Of a stretch of DNA of 64,000 nt, positions 34,646 to 45,697 are shown piece by piece. The stretch comes from Sphingobacterium sp. N143 (GTDB lineage: Bacteria > Bacteroidota > Bacteroidia > Sphingobacteriales > Sphingobacteriaceae). The DNA is taken from contig NZ_JACAIS010000002.1 in the NCBI RefSeq assembly GCF_030325625.1, positions 333,913 through 397,912 on the forward strand, given 5' to 3'. Position 1 is the first letter of the stretch; the number at the start of each line of letters is the position of its first letter. The position numbers and the translations under genes were made by a program. The notes below the pieces were generated by a model. It was given only the letters and a program-made list of their open reading frames with translations, was not told the DNA's origin and searched no databases.

Positions 34646-36115
34646 ATGAGCAAACAGACAGACGACTTTTTCAAAAGTGTAGTATCACACGCGAAGGAAT
34701 ACGGTTTTGTATTTCAATCGAGCGAAATATATGACGGATTAAGTGCCGTCTACGATTATGGTCAATTGGGTTCGGAATTAAAAAACAACCTAAAGACTTA
34801 TTGGTGGAAATCCATGGTGCAATTGCACGAAAACATTGTTGGTATTGATGCCGCAATTTTCATGCACCCAACAACATGGAAAGCATCTGGTCACGTTGAT
34901 GGTTTTAACGACCCGATGATCGACAATAAGGATTCAAAAAAACGTTACCGTGCTGATCAATTGATCGAAGATAAGATTGCACGTTATGAGGCAGATGGTA
35001 AGACAGCTGAAGCTGCTGCATTATTAGACGCTTTGAATACCGCATTGAATGCAGACGATTTAGCTGGACTGAAAACCATCATTGAAGAACATAATATCGT
35101 ATGTCCGGTTTCAGGTACCAAAAATTGGACTGAAGTACGTCAATTTAATTTGATGTTTGCAACCCAAATGGGTGCTATGGCAGATGGAGCTGATCAGGTT
35201 TACCTTCGCCCTGAAACCGCACAAGGTATTTTCGTCAACTTCCTGAACGTTCAAAAGACAGGACGTATGAAAATTCCGTTTGGTATTGCACAAATTGGTA
35301 AAGCTTTCCGTAACGAAGTAATTGCACGTCAGTTTATCATGCGTATGCGTGAATTCGAGCAAATGGAAATGCAATTTTTCTGCCGCCCGGGTACTGAATT
35401 GGAATGGTATAACAAATGGAAAGAAACACGTTTGAAATGGCACTTGGCATTGGGCTTCGATTCATCAAACTACCGTTACCACGACCACGATAAATTGGCT
35501 CACTATGCCAATGCTGCCGTGGACATCGAATTCAACTTCCCATTTGGATTTAAAGAAGTGGAGGGTATCCACTCCCGTACGGATTTTGACCTGAAACAAC
35601 ATCAGGAGTACTCCAAAAAGAAAATGCAGTATTTTGATCCTGAAATCAATCAGAACTACATTCCTTATGTCATTGAAACTTCGATCGGCTTGGACCGGCT
35701 GTTCTTGACTGTATTATGCAATTCCTTGGTACAGGAAGATCTTTCCACAGCGGAAAAACAAGATTCCCGCGTGGTATTGAAATTCCCACCAGCACTTGCC
35801 CCCGTAAAAGCAGCGATCTTACCACTGACGAAAAAAGATGGTCTTCCAGAAAAAGCCCGTGAAATCTTGAATACACTGAAATTGGATTACAATGTCCAAT
35901 ATGATGAAAAGGATGCCATCGGAAAGCGTTACCGCCGGCAAGATGCTATCGGTACGCCAATCTGTATCACCGTGGACTACGATTCATTGGAAGACAATAC
36001 AGTCACCATCCGCCATCGCGACACCATGGAACAAGAGCGTGTTGCAATCGCTGATCTTGAGAAAATCCTCCACGATCTGGCTGGCTGGAATACTTTATTA
36101 AAAAAATTAATATAA
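34646..36115 (+). CDS. glyS: Glycine-tRNA ligase (single-chain, homodimer type)
   Basis: Class II aminoacyl-tRNA synthetase, 489 aa from ATG 34646 (MSKQTDDFFKSVVSHAKEYG). Motif 1 and 2 regions include YLRPETAQGIFVNF, the KAFRNEVIARQFIMRMREFEQ segment, and motif 3 VIETSIGLDRLFLTVL; the C-terminal anticodon-binding domain begins near KFPPALAPVKAAILPL. It is the eukaryote-like alpha2 form, not the alpha/beta form of E. coli. Some authors use glyQS for this type. Essential gene; no oddity in length or motifs. Confidence 0.96.
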   Translation: MSKQTDDFFKSVVSHAKEYGFVFQSSEIYDGLSAVYDYGQLGSELKNNLKTYWWKSMVQLHENIVGIDAAIFMHPTTWKASGHVDGFNDPMIDNKDSKKRYRADQLIEDKIARYEADGKTAEAAALLDALNTALNADDLAGLKTIIEEHNIVCPVSGTKNWTEVRQFNLMFATQMGAMADGADQVYLRPETAQGIFVNFLNVQKTGRMKIPFGIAQIGKAFRNEVIARQFIMRMREFEQMEMQFFCRPGTELEWYNKWKETRLKWHLALGFDSSNYRYHDHDKLAHYANAAVDIEFNFPFGFKEVEGIHSRTDFDLKQHQEYSKKKMQYFDPEINQNYIPYVIETSIGLDRLFLTVLCNSLVQEDLSTAEKQDSRVVLKFPPALAPVKAAILPLTKKDGLPEKAREILNTLKLDYNVQYDEKDAIGKRYRRQDAIGTPICITVDYDSLEDNTVTIRHRDTMEQERVAIADLEKILHDLAGWNTLLKKLI

Positions 36116-36138
36116 CCTTACTGTCTAGGTTAGATGAA

Positions 36139-36171
36139 CAATGGCTGCCCTGAAAAATAGGACAGCCATTG
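36139..36171. terminator. Terminator between convergent glyS and lipoprotein gene
   Basis: CAATGGCTGCCCT (36139-36151) pairs with AGGACAGCCATTG (36159-36171), with one mismatch, followed by a T-tract. It suits termination of glyS and may work both ways. Confidence 0.85.
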
Positions 36172-36216
36172 TTTTTGATCCAGAGCAGGGATCACCAGCA
36201 GGATTAACTTTCCGGA

Positions 36217-37659
36217 TTAATACTCAATCACGATGTTATCTTTCCATTTCTCGTTCTTCTCAACCACAAATCCCTGACCTCCCTTGAAGCCTTCCAGCAA
36301 TTTTCCTTTGAACAATAACTGCACATTATTCGAAATGCTGCTTTCCACCATGAATCTTCGTATCATTTCCCCTTGTCTAAAGACACTTAATTCATATTTC
36401 ACCTCTTTGTTTGCGAGGTAATCTCCCATAAACTGATTAAAGACCATATTCTTATTGTCGCCACTAAAAGCGGGAATAATAGTCAGGAGGGCAGGATCTT
36501 CTTTGTCATTGACTTTGCTGACAAACGGATAATACAAAAAGGCCGGATGAAGCTGTCGGACCTGTACACTATCAATTTGGCTCAGATCTACGGTATCTAT
36601 AAACTCAAACTGGATCTCACTGTAAATTCGGTTTAGTGTCAGCTTTCTTTCCAGAGCATCTTTTACCTCAAAGGTATCACGGGCGGCAAAAGTCTCCGCA
36701 TCATGCTCCTTGAAAGGATTTGAGATATAAAAGCTGTTGATATCATTGGCTGTGTTTGCTATCTGGAATGGCAAGGTAGAATTTTTAGCGACCAAGCTAA
36801 GATAATAGTTACCTTCTGGCAGGATGATATCAAAAACTTCTTTGGCATTGAGGCTGCCCGACTTGATCATTATTTTTGTGCCCGCATCAAAAATATGATA
36901 ATACAACTTGCTCTGTAAGACAGACTGGTCGGCAATGCCGCTAATTTTTAAGTTATCCATTTTAAACGTTCCGGTCACCGGATTATAGTCTGAAGCTCCT
37001 GCCCTATTACCTTCAAACAGACTTATTTTCAGCCATAGTTCTCCAGCCTGGGGGGTAGCGACTGGGCTCAGGGGCTCGTCAACAGCAAACTTGGCAGAAG
37101 AAGTTAAGTTGGACGGATAATGTAGGGTATCGGTCAGAGGAGCAAATGTACTTCCTTTGTCCGTAGAATAACTCAGTACCAAAGCACGTGGTCCCGTAGC
37201 TGAGCTATTGGCATCAAAGCTTAAGCTCCCCAGCCTTGTGATAGTCGAAAGCGGGATTTTAACCAATACTTCTTTGACTCCCCTGAAACTGATCGCTTTG
37301 CCAGTAGATGGCCATCCGGCCACAAAATTATAGTCTGTTTTACCCGTATTGTAATCCAGCTGAACCGGGGATTCCAATGCCACCGTCGGGTCTGCGTTCT
37401 CCCGATCAAAATCCCAATAATACAATACTTGATTTTCAGCTTCAGCAGTGGTGGATGCTGCCTTACTACGACTGGGGGACTGCCCTTTAAGAGGATTGAC
37501 AATCGTTTCAAAATCCTTGATTTTGAATTTTACGACATGAGCTTTTTCATGGCTTTCATCTGGAAGTTTCGGATTTTTCTTACAGGATGGAGCTACGGCT
37601 AAAATCAGGATGAATGCACATGAAAAGATCTTCCAAGTCGACTTGGTTTTCTTTTTCAT
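36217..37659 (-). CDS. Hypothetical lipoprotein
   Basis: A 480-aa protein that I do not recognise. The N-terminus (MKKKTKSTWKIFSCAFILIL...VAPSCKKNP) is a lipoprotein-type signal with Cys near residue 25. The first half contains a galactose-binding-like beta-sandwich pattern (YYWDFDRENADPTVALESPV, GELWLKISLFEGNRAGASD, FKMDNLKISG). The second half (YHIFDAGTKIMIKSGSL, then LYYPFV-type strands) is beta-rich and might be FimB/Mfa2-like, but I cannot support this firmly. It lies 76 bases downstream of the M64 peptidase on the same strand, so co-expression is likely. Confidence 0.7.
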   Translation of the reverse strand: MKKKTKSTWKIFSCAFILILAVAPSCKKNPKLPDESHEKAHVVKFKIKDFETIVNPLKGQSPSRSKAASTTAEAENQVLYYWDFDRENADPTVALESPVQLDYNTGKTDYNFVAGWPSTGKAISFRGVKEVLVKIPLSTITRLGSLSFDANSSATGPRALVLSYSTDKGSTFAPLTDTLHYPSNLTSSAKFAVDEPLSPVATPQAGELWLKISLFEGNRAGASDYNPVTGTFKMDNLKISGIADQSVLQSKLYYHIFDAGTKIMIKSGSLNAKEVFDIILPEGNYYLSLVAKNSTLPFQIANTANDINSFYISNPFKEHDAETFAARDTFEVKDALERKLTLNRIYSEIQFEFIDTVDLSQIDSVQVRQLHPAFLYYPFVSKVNDKEDPALLTIIPAFSGDNKNMVFNQFMGDYLANKEVKYELSVFRQGEMIRRFMVESSISNNVQLLFKGKLLEGFKGGQGFVVEKNEKWKDNIVIEY

Positions 37660-37735
37660 AAACACAAATGATTTATAAGTTAATTAACCGGCACTTTAAA
37701 ATTAACTCATAAATCATTTGACAGCAATAGTGTAT

Positions 37736-39454
37736 CTAAAATATTACTTCTGTTTTTTCACTCTTACAGGTGGTTTCCAGATCTACTTTCTGAACATAAA
37801 CTTTCCGGCGGCTGTCGGTACGCTTTAATGTCAGTATGTTATTTGTACCAGTTGGACGAACATATTCGCCATTAAATTCATCCCATTCATAAATAGGGCT
37901 ACCATCAGCATTTAACCAGATGTAATTAAACCTGGCGTCGGACTTATCCTGTACGATCAGCTGGATCTGGTTTTTCTTTTTGCCGCTCTTGACACGGATC
38001 TTCGTTGGTCGCTCCACTTTCTCCAGCGTTTTTAACAAAACCCGGGCAGGAGCGGATTGTTTGTTTTTCCAAGTTGCAACCACCTGATAGTAGCTAGATC
38101 TCTTCAAATTCTGTACAAACACATTACGACCGGTTCCGAGCAGTTTTCCGGTAGCAGTCTCATACCAATGATAGTTCACTCCAGCCACCGGCTTCTTCAC
38201 ACTGAGCACTTGATCCCCTCCAAAACAGGTCTCCAGCGTATCGCCCCAGGTACGGACAGGAGCCATCAGATCAGGAGAAGTCACCTGATCCAGTTGCCAA
38301 ACCACGGAGTCTATATGGTTTACATAGGCGGGGTTACGCAGCAGATTCGTTGTATCCCGAATGGTGACCTTCAGTTCGTTGGAACCAACGGTCAGCATAC
38401 CCGGATCGACATAGATTGAATCTATATCGGTGGCAATGGTTTCGCCGTTTAACAACCAGGTCAGCTTAAAGGTATTTGGTGATGGTTTTGCCAGATGTAA
38501 GGTAAATTTCTGCAGGCTATCCAGTGTCATGCTGCTTTCCAAGGCTGGCTTTACAGCGATAAAAGGGCTTGATTTCCGTTTTATCGAGGCCACAAACTGT
38601 TCTTGACACACCGGACAGAATGGAGCTACAAGATATTGCATTTTACAATATTCATGCGGCCGGAACCAATTCGAAGGCGAACCTTTATCTCCATAGGAGT
38701 AGATGCCGACACCATCTTGACCAATCCAGTATTTCCATGGAATCTGGTTCACATCTGCCGACTGCGAACGGTTTACCGATTCAATGGCATATTGGTTGCC
38801 TGCCCAATATTCATCGGCCAATTGAGCAAAGGAATGTCCGATTTCGTGTACTGCAATATCATTACTTTTGAAATTGACCGTTGAGGTTGCCCACTTACCA
38901 CCGGACCCACCATAAAAAGGTGAATTGACCAAAATGACCACCTGTGTATAGTTAGGGATATGACCCTTCAGGATTTGTTCAATACGGTCATTATCTTGAG
39001 GGACCACCAGTCGATGCAGTCCACCATTGTCAAAGCTACTGCCGAAGATCGTCTTGGGATGGGTCACCGGGACGGGATGGTCCCGGGGAAATTTATTGTA
39101 TCGTTTTGGATATTTGCTCAGGTCTATTTCACCATGTACACAATCTTCCGCTTTACAGTCATGGGTCGCACCGGACTCTTCAGATATGGTACGGATGGCA
39201 AATACATTAAAGAAACTACTGTACTGTTTAAAAGGTTCTATCGAGAAAAAATAACCGGTAAACTGCTTGGCATCTTCTACATAATCGTTCAATTGGTCCT
39301 GGGTATAGCCGTCGCCTAAAATCACCAGATTTACCATACTTTTGGTTGTCCCTTGATATTGTAATGTATCGATTTGGTAGATGCTTGATTGGGCCTTTGC
39401 TTGCACAAAACAGAAAAACAGACAGGCAAGTAGACTAATTAGATTTTTGTTCAT
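37736..39454 (-). CDS. M64-family (IgA peptidase M64) zinc metallopeptidase
   Basis: A 572-aa secreted protein from ATG 39452-39454 (MNKNLISLLACLFFCFVQAKAQ). The zinc motif is HEIGHSFAQLADEY (H203, E204, H207, D214), the M64 pattern, preceded by MVNLVILGDGYTQDQL and a HDCKAEDC cysteine cluster. After about residue 300 come Ig-like domains (FTLHLAKPSPNTFKLTWLLN and similar), likely for surface binding. M64 peptidases are named for an IgA-cleaving enzyme; the target here is unknown. TATTTTTG lies about 22 bases upstream on the minus strand (39476-39483) as a possible -7 element. Confidence 0.88.
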   Translation of the reverse strand: MNKNLISLLACLFFCFVQAKAQSSIYQIDTLQYQGTTKSMVNLVILGDGYTQDQLNDYVEDAKQFTGYFFSIEPFKQYSSFFNVFAIRTISEESGATHDCKAEDCVHGEIDLSKYPKRYNKFPRDHPVPVTHPKTIFGSSFDNGGLHRLVVPQDNDRIEQILKGHIPNYTQVVILVNSPFYGGSGGKWATSTVNFKSNDIAVHEIGHSFAQLADEYWAGNQYAIESVNRSQSADVNQIPWKYWIGQDGVGIYSYGDKGSPSNWFRPHEYCKMQYLVAPFCPVCQEQFVASIKRKSSPFIAVKPALESSMTLDSLQKFTLHLAKPSPNTFKLTWLLNGETIATDIDSIYVDPGMLTVGSNELKVTIRDTTNLLRNPAYVNHIDSVVWQLDQVTSPDLMAPVRTWGDTLETCFGGDQVLSVKKPVAGVNYHWYETATGKLLGTGRNVFVQNLKRSSYYQVVATWKNKQSAPARVLLKTLEKVERPTKIRVKSGKKKNQIQLIVQDKSDARFNYIWLNADGSPIYEWDEFNGEYVRPTGTNNILTLKRTDSRRKVYVQKVDLETTCKSEKTEVIF

Positions 39455-39552
39455 TGGAGTGACCATGTTAAACTTCAAAAATAGCATTTTTGCGTCTGCG
39501 ATCTTTAAATTTTATTGACAAGAGCTTCTCCTATATTATCAACTGGAACAGC

Positions 39553-40413
39553 TTAATCGCGCATACGATGCTCCTGTACATATTCACTTGGGGAGAGTTT
39601 CGTAATTTTTTTAAATACCCGGTTGAAATTGACCACATTGTTGAAGCCTGTCTTAAAGGCTATATTGGAAACACTTTCAGAGGATTCATCGATCAGCATT
39701 TTACAGGCCCGCTCAATCCGGATCTCATTCAAAAATGTCACATACGTTTTTCGGGTATGTTTTTTAAAATACTTGCAGAAGGCATGTGGTGTCATATGCG
39801 CGACAGCAGCAATATCCTCCAGGGAGATCTTGTCTCCAAAATGCTGAAAGGTATACTGGAATATTTCATTGATGCGAAGTCCTTCCGCATCCGAGAATTT
39901 CTTTTGTGGAATACCGGTGTACAATGAAGTCCATTGATCCACCTTTTTGCTCAGGAAGTTGATGAGCTTTACAAAAGACAATAAGCGGTCTATGCCTGCC
40001 GTGGAATTGATCTGTATAAATTTCTCTTTTAAGGTGAGGGAGTGTTCGGCATCTAGCTTCTTACTCACATTGATATGTTCCAGGAAGTACTTGACATCAT
40101 CAAATTCGGGAAAATCCAGAAAAGACTTAAAATGCTCATAATCGAAAAAAATATGAATGGCATGAATCCCATCTTTGATGTCTTCCGCAGTCTTAAACAT
40201 ATGGGGTTCATCGGCATCCACAATATAGATTTCATTTTCTTCAAAACTATGGGTAAAGTTGCCGATCATAAAGGTCCCCCGACCCTTTAAAATATAAGTC
40301 AGCTGGATTTCTTTGTGCCGATGGTAATTGCTATAAAACGAAGGCAAGACATCTTCTTGTACACAAATAGATCCTTGATAAACGACGGGGACAGTAAATT
40401 GAACAACCTTCAT
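39553..40413 (-). CDS. AraC-family transcriptional regulator
   Basis: A 286-aa regulator with an N-terminal cupin sensor (FYSNYHRHKEIQLTYILKG, residues 27-45; ENEIYIVDADEPHMF) and two C-terminal helix-turn-helix motifs (ISLEDIAAVAHMTPHAFCKY and VSNIAFKTGFNNVVNFNRVF). It lies 168 bases past the GH95 gene on the same strand, so it may sense fucose or a fucosylated glycan and control the GH29-GH95 unit. TATATTTG on the minus strand (40448-40455) may be its own -7 element. Confidence 0.92.
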   Translation of the reverse strand: MKVVQFTVPVVYQGSICVQEDVLPSFYSNYHRHKEIQLTYILKGRGTFMIGNFTHSFEENEIYIVDADEPHMFKTAEDIKDGIHAIHIFFDYEHFKSFLDFPEFDDVKYFLEHINVSKKLDAEHSLTLKEKFIQINSTAGIDRLLSFVKLINFLSKKVDQWTSLYTGIPQKKFSDAEGLRINEIFQYTFQHFGDKISLEDIAAVAHMTPHAFCKYFKKHTRKTYVTFLNEIRIERACKMLIDESSESVSNIAFKTGFNNVVNFNRVFKKITKLSPSEYVQEHRMRD

Positions 40414-40581
40414 GCTGATTGAAATAACAAATATTAAACCGTTAATTCAAATATACCATTTTTTAAGACAATAAACGTTAAATTTCAGCAGATTTCCTTC
40501 AGCTCAACTCGATTGCTCTTCTATTTATAACAAATACTAATTTAATATACCTTGATTTTGCCCGCTCAGCATCAAGAAAAC

Positions 40582-42918
40582 TTAATGCACCTGGTAGTCC
40601 TTATATTCTCCATTTTGAAAGATGCGTACTTTTCCTTTTTTTCCACTGATGTTAAGATCGACAATTTTTCCATTCTCCCATTTCATGTCTACCGTATAAT
40701 TCCCACGGGCTTTAAGTCCTTTCACCGCTCCTTTAGACCAGGTTTTAGGTAATGCTGGCAGCAGGTGGATATATCCATTGTGACTTTGCACCAACATCTC
40801 GGCAATCCCCGCAGCGCCACCAAAATTACCATCAATCTGAAATGGAGGATGTGCACAAAACAGGTTGGGATAGGTCCCAGCGCCCTCTCCCTGATAGGTC
40901 GTTTCACTGGCAAAAGCAGGTTTTAGGAGCTGTCTTAGGATTTCCAGTGCATGGTCACCATCCTGAAGTCTTGCCCAGAACAAGATTTTCCAAGCTCTGG
41001 ACCAGCCTGTCCCTTCGTCACCGCGTACGGCCAGGGTTTTACGCGCCGCTGCTGCCCATTCGGGTGTGGTCTGCGGAGAAATAAATGCTGCTGGATATAA
41101 TCCATATAAATGGGATACATGGCGATGTTTGGGTTCTACTTCTTGATAATCCTCCAGCCATTCCATGACACGTCCGGACTTACTGACGACTACAGGTGGT
41201 GGAATTACCTCGAGTTTTGCTTTCAAGGTCCCCACAAAGCTATCTTTTATCGCCAGAATAGAATCAGCCTGAATCAATGCCTGATACAATTCACGTACAA
41301 TTTGGTTGTCTATTGTCGGTCCCATGACCACCGCAGCAACATGACCATTGGCCATGCGAAAGGCATTTTCAGGTGATACTGAAGGTGCCGTAACCCACCA
41401 GCCGGTCTTCGGATCCTGAATCAAGGTATGGTCGTAAAATTGTGCTGCTCCTTTTAAGATCGGATAGATTTCTTTCAGATACTGTTGATCACCCGTAAAA
41501 AGATAATGCTCCCAAAGGTGATTACAAAGCCAGCCCGAGGCTGTACTTGCTCCCCAGGATGCCTGTTCTCCAGGAGCAGAATACCCCCAGATATTGGTCA
41601 TCATATAGACCACCCAGCCCGGCGCATTGTAGTATGCTTTTGCGGTATTTTGACCGGTCTTTGCAACCCGTTTGATCATTTCAATAAAGGGCTTGTGGTA
41701 CTCGCTCAGGTTATTGACTTCCACCCCCCAATGGTTCATCTGGGCATTGATATTCAGATGATAATCGCCATTCCACGGGGTATTGATCTCATTGGCCCAC
41801 AGCCCTTGTAAGTTTGGTGGAAGCGCATGGGGATGTCCCGGGGCCGAACTCGAAATATTCAGGTAGCGCCCGTACTGATAGTAAATTGTTGCCAGATCTG
41901 GATCCTGAGCAGGATTTTTATAAAATTTGGCAATACGTTCATTGGTCGGAATACCTGCGTTCGATGGATTTCCAAACAGCTCCAAGGTAACCCTGTTGAA
42001 GATCTTCTGGTAAGTGGCCAGATGATTTTGGTATAATTTACCTGGACTGCTGGCCGGAAGCTTGGCCATGGTCGTCTTCACGGTCTCCAACGGATCTCGT
42101 CCATAATAGGAAGTACTTGCCGTCAGATAGACCACAAGATTGCCTGCTGCTGAGACTTCCAATATGGAATCTTTTTTACTGACCTGCAGGTTGTTGCCTT
42201 TTATTTTAATCAGCCCAGCAAATCTTAAGTTTCTGCCGCCCTTGCCATCTGGTAGCGCCCCTTCGATCAGGATACCATCGTCCAACAGTGTATATCGATC
42301 TATATGCTCCTTCCGTTCGAAAGAGAGCCCTACAGTCTGTACCGCGTCTGTATTTTGGTCCAGCTGAATGATCCCTATATTTTTATCAAAAGAGGTATAA
42401 TAGCGACGTTGGATTTTCCGATTTCCGATCTTAAACGAGGTTTTCGCCGTGGCTGTCGACAAATCTAAGGAACGACGGTAATCTTCCACGGGCGCGGATG
42501 GTAGTTTATACGTCAGGATCAGGTCACCAAACAACTGGTAACTGCCATAAGGTACAGTGGCACCATTTCCCCCGCCCGAACCTTTGCCATTGGTCACAAA
42601 AGTTTCGTTGACCAATTTTTCGGCTTCGTCGTTCTTTCCAGCCTTCAGTAAGGTCTGGATGGCTTCAACATTTTTATAAGCCTGGTAGTTATTGGGGTCT
42701 TCCGGGCTCCCAGACCACATGCTGATCTCGTTGAGGACGATTTTTTCCCGTTCCGGACTCCCATCTGGCATCATGCCGATCAGTCCATTGCCCAAAGGCA
42801 GCGTCTCCTCCCACACCTTAGCGGGTTTATCATACCAAAGTTCAAGCGGTTTATCCTGCGCAAAAGAGAGCGTAGCATGAGCTAACCCCACCACGAGCAG
42901 CAGCAGTTTATTTACCAT
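40582..42918 (-). CDS. Glycoside hydrolase family 95, alpha-L-fucosidase-like
   Basis: A 778-aa exported enzyme from ATG 42916-42918 ([21 protein letters not shown]). GH95 features: [20 protein letters not shown] near the N-terminus, the catalytic Asn motif [20 protein letters not shown] with the probable acid Glu, and [14 protein letters not shown] with the conserved Asp. GH95 enzymes are inverting alpha-1,2-fucosidases, some acting on galactose. Its start overlaps the GH29 stop by 11 bases (42908-42918), so the two are translationally coupled. Together they probably remove fucose from glycoprotein or plant glycans in the periplasm. Confidence 0.93.
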   Translation of the reverse strand: MVNKLLLLVVGLAHATLSFAQDKPLELWYDKPAKVWEETLPLGNGLIGMMPDGSPEREKIVLNEISMWSGSPEDPNNYQAYKNVEAIQTLLKAGKNDEAEKLVNETFVTNGKGSGGGNGATVPYGSYQLFGDLILTYKLPSAPVEDYRRSLDLSTATAKTSFKIGNRKIQRRYYTSFDKNIGIIQLDQNTDAVQTVGLSFERKEHIDRYTLLDDGILIEGALPDGKGGRNLRFAGLIKIKGNNLQVSKKDSILEVSAAGNLVVYLTASTSYYGRDPLETVKTTMAKLPASSPGKLYQNHLATYQKIFNRVTLELFGNPSNAGIPTNERIAKFYKNPAQDPDLATIYYQYGRYLNISSSAPGHPHALPPNLQGLWANEINTPWNGDYHLNINAQMNHWGVEVNNLSEYHKPFIEMIKRVAKTGQNTAKAYYNAPGWVVYMMTNIWGYSAPGEQASWGASTASGWLCNHLWEHYLFTGDQQYLKEIYPILKGAAQFYDHTLIQDPKTGWWVTAPSVSPENAFRMANGHVAAVVMGPTIDNQIVRELYQALIQADSILAIKDSFVGTLKAKLEVIPPPVVVSKSGRVMEWLEDYQEVEPKHRHVSHLYGLYPAAFISPQTTPEWAAAARKTLAVRGDEGTGWSRAWKILFWARLQDGDHALEILRQLLKPAFASETTYQGEGAGTYPNLFCAHPPFQIDGNFGGAAGIAEMLVQSHNGYIHLLPALPKTWSKGAVKGLKARGNYTVDMKWENGKIVDLNISGKKGKVRIFQNGEYKDYQVH

Positions 42919-44788
42919 AGAGTTCAAGTTCGGCAATAGTCAATTCATTGCCCTCAATAAATTGTTTGGGTTCAAATTTGATATACTTGGTATCGGCTGC
43001 TGTATCAAAAAACACTTGCTGCAGAATTGGGTTTGCCTTGATATTGGAAAATTCACCTTCTTTGGCCAGCGTCCATTTTTTACCATCTGCACTGGTGGAT
43101 ATCTTATACTGTGTCGGGATGCCTCCTGTTTTCCCGTCCTGGCGAGGAAGGAAACCAATACCAGAAGTGGCTCCATTAGTGGCAATCACAAGAACTCCCT
43201 GATCTCCAACTGTAGCAAAGGTTGATGGTTTCCCATCAGTTATATATGCATTATCCTTCGATCTTCCTGTTTTCAATTTAAATCCAGATTGCTTTTTAAG
43301 CTCCTGGGTATCAAACGAAAAAGATTCATCATACTCTTTGAATAAGCCAAAATCACTGAGGGTGATCGCGACAGGAGCATAGATATGTAAACGTAGACGT
43401 GCGGTTGTGGTTGGCTGCTCAAGTTTTATCAGGCGGTTTGCACCGATACTTGTGGCCTTGGCCAGCGGTTTCCAAGCATTGTTTTCCCATTGTTCCAGGG
43501 CCACACTGTCGATACGTTGTCCCAATTTGATATTCTCGCGTAGCTGAATGAGGTCGAATGTCGCCGGAGACTTCAACTGAATTTCCAAGGTTGCATCGGT
43601 CTTCGTATCATCCGTAGCCCAGTAGCTATACCGGTCAGCATCAGTAATAAGTGCCGTGGCATAGGTTTTTGTATCTCCATTGCGTGTATTCGAAGCTGTA
43701 ATCGTCGCCCCTTCGGCCAGGTTATCCTGGAATGTCAGCTTGATTTTCTTACCAAAAGCCTGCAACGATTTAACATCATTTTCATGAAGTGTGCCGGAAG
43801 GCATCGGTGCTAATCCAAGATTCATACAGGCACCTCTTCCTACGGACTTCAAGTAGATTTCAAAGAGCTGATTTGGTGTCTTTACACGGCTATTTTGCTC
43901 CTCATGATAAAACCATCCTGGGCGTTGTGGCACATCACATTCTGCCGGGATCCAATACTTTCCATTTCTATCACCCGTTTCTGCATTATGGGATTCTGTT
44001 GCTCCAGGCACAGCGACTTTCCCATTTAATCCGATCGGTGTAAAAGTGGCCCAGGATGTTTCAGCGGCAAATCCTTTCTCATTGCCTACCCAACGCATAT
44101 CAGGGCCAATATCTGAAAAAATCACTGCATCAGGCTGTAATTTCCGTACAATTGGCCAGGTCTTTTCATGCCATTCGTAATAGGTGGTCCGATCGATTAT
44201 CCGTTTTCCTTCATGTCCACCATAATAACCATCACCTCCATTGGCACCATCGTGCCATGAAGTGAAAAGCGGCCCATAGTTGCTCATCAGCTCAGTCAGC
44301 TGCTGCCTATATGCATTAGCATATGCTGCTGTACCATAATGTTCGTCATGACGGTCCCAAGCGGAAAGATAGACCCCAAATTTCATCCCATTACGATGGG
44401 TCGCTTCCATAAACTCTTTCACCATATCACCCTTACCGTTCTTCCAGGGAGAGGAAGCAACGCTATAAGAGGTTGTCTTGGTAGGCCATAAACAAAAGCC
44501 ATCGTGATGTTTTGCAACAGAAATCAACCCTTTAAATCCCCCCGCAGCTGCGGCCTGAGCAATTTGGTTGGCATCAAAAGCCGAGGGATTGAACAGCGAT
44601 GGTTTCGCATCACCATATCCCCATTCCTTATTCTGGAAAGTGGTCGGTGTATAATGGATCAAACAGTAAGTTTCCATCTCCTGCCACTTCAATTGGCGTT
44701 CGGTAGGCAAAGCTCCGTAAGCTTTTAATGTATCGGGTTTAACAGTTCCGCTGGAGAGCAAGATGGAGGATAGCAAGATTGTCAACAT
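42908..44788 (-). CDS. Glycoside hydrolase family 29 alpha-L-fucosidase with F5/8 type C domain
   Basis: A 626-aa exported enzyme with signal peptide. The catalytic barrel (about 25-340) has the His-rich [17 protein letters not shown] and the nucleophile Asp in [13 protein letters not shown] (D180). The C-terminal part (about 350-480) is beta-sandwich, F5/8 type C-like ([20 protein letters not shown]), and residues 500-626 form a second such domain ([20 protein letters not shown]). The retaining mechanism is inferred from GH29. It is first in the GH29-GH95 pair. No SusC/SusD gene is nearby, so substrate uptake must use other loci. Confidence 0.93.
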   Translation of the reverse strand: MLTILLSSILLSSGTVKPDTLKAYGALPTERQLKWQEMETYCLIHYTPTTFQNKEWGYGDAKPSLFNPSAFDANQIAQAAAAGGFKGLISVAKHHDGFCLWPTKTTSYSVASSPWKNGKGDMVKEFMEATHRNGMKFGVYLSAWDRHDEHYGTAAYANAYRQQLTELMSNYGPLFTSWHDGANGGDGYYGGHEGKRIIDRTTYYEWHEKTWPIVRKLQPDAVIFSDIGPDMRWVGNEKGFAAETSWATFTPIGLNGKVAVPGATESHNAETGDRNGKYWIPAECDVPQRPGWFYHEEQNSRVKTPNQLFEIYLKSVGRGACMNLGLAPMPSGTLHENDVKSLQAFGKKIKLTFQDNLAEGATITASNTRNGDTKTYATALITDADRYSYWATDDTKTDATLEIQLKSPATFDLIQLRENIKLGQRIDSVALEQWENNAWKPLAKATSIGANRLIKLEQPTTTARLRLHIYAPVAITLSDFGLFKEYDESFSFDTQELKKQSGFKLKTGRSKDNAYITDGKPSTFATVGDQGVLVIATNGATSGIGFLPRQDGKTGGIPTQYKISTSADGKKWTLAKEGEFSNIKANPILQQVFFDTAADTKYIKFEPKQFIEGNELTIAELELYGK

Positions 44789-45064
44789 ATTCTTTATTTA
44801 TCTTCTAGAAAATTAGGTTGTAAAGTCCTAAGATAAGAAGTTTAATCACATTTTAAATGTAAAATTTCTGTATTATGGTCTATCCATATCAATCAATCGA
44901 TTGTCATAGAAAGCTCCAGCCTTATTCTACTGTCTTCAGTTGTACTTTTTTAAGAAGTTAACCCCATCGCGCAACTCCTCACCTCGGTTGAGGATAAGAT
45001 TGGCATGATAATTATAAGCTTATAGTACAGAAAAAGGATTGTTATATTATTATTAGAAATGATT

Positions 45065-45553
45065 ATGAAAGGAAACTTGATGATTTTGGCAGTTGCCCTG
45101 GCTTTCTCAACGATTGCCTGCAACACAACAGGAAAAAAAACAGAAGCCACCAGCACTGGAGACACAGCGACCATGGTACAAAAACCAAGTACTGTCGATA
45201 ACGCTTCATTGGAGGGAACCTGGGAGCTTAAATCGCTCACCACTCCTGAAACAGCAGGGAAAGCGCTCAATGAGCTATTTAAAGATAAAATCCCGACATT
45301 GACATTTACGACAAAAGACCATAAAGTGGAAGGCAATAATGGTTGTAATGGTATCGGTGGGACCTATGAAAGTGAAAAAGGAAATTCCATCAAAATTGGC
45401 GACAAATTGATATCTACCATGATGCACTGTGAAAATGCTGCTTATAATGAATTTATGAATGGTTTGAAATCCACCACAAATTTTGATGTAAAAGACAATA
45501 CGTTGACCTTCATCTCGGGGGACATTGTTGTGATGCAATTTGTTAAAAAATAA
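45065..45553 (+). CDS. META-domain lipoprotein
   Basis: A 162-aa protein with signal ending in STIAC and a single META domain (HslJ-like): WELKSL, TLTFTTKDHKVEGNNGCNGI, ISTMMHCENA and a C-terminal LTFISGDIVVMQF. META domains are found in envelope stress lipoproteins such as HslJ; function in Bacteroidota is not settled. I start at the second Met (45065). It faces GH29 across 276 bases that contain no gene I can support, and is closed by a very strong terminator. Confidence 0.88.
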   Translation: MKGNLMILAVALAFSTIACNTTGKKTEATSTGDTATMVQKPSTVDNASLEGTWELKSLTTPETAGKALNELFKDKIPTLTFTTKDHKVEGNNGCNGIGGTYESEKGNSIKIGDKLISTMMHCENAAYNEFMNGLKSTTNFDVKDNTLTFISGDIVVMQFVKK

Positions 45554-45568
45554 AATAACCATGGTTAC

Positions 45569-45600
45569 ATGGCCGGCATGTATGCCGGCCATTTTTTTTT
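45569..45600 (+). terminator. Strong terminator after the META lipoprotein gene
   Basis: ATGGCCGGCAT (45569-45579) pairs perfectly with ATGCCGGCCAT (45582-45592), a tight loop, followed by a run of eight T. Confidence 0.95.
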
Positions 45601-45697
45601 GTTAGGTACGCATGTCTTGTGGTAATGAATCAAAAAAATGAGTTTTTTAGTCAGCAGGTCTACCATTTAAAAGTTTCATCTCGTACCTTTACACATC

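Noticed and set aside
42908..42918. Frameshift between GH29 and GH95
   Set aside because: The overlap is an ordinary 11-base coupled stop/start; each protein has its own signal peptide and complete catalytic domain.
45601..45697. SAM riboswitch before metZ
   Set aside because: The gap is 97 bases and I see no conserved SAM riboswitch core or paired stems.
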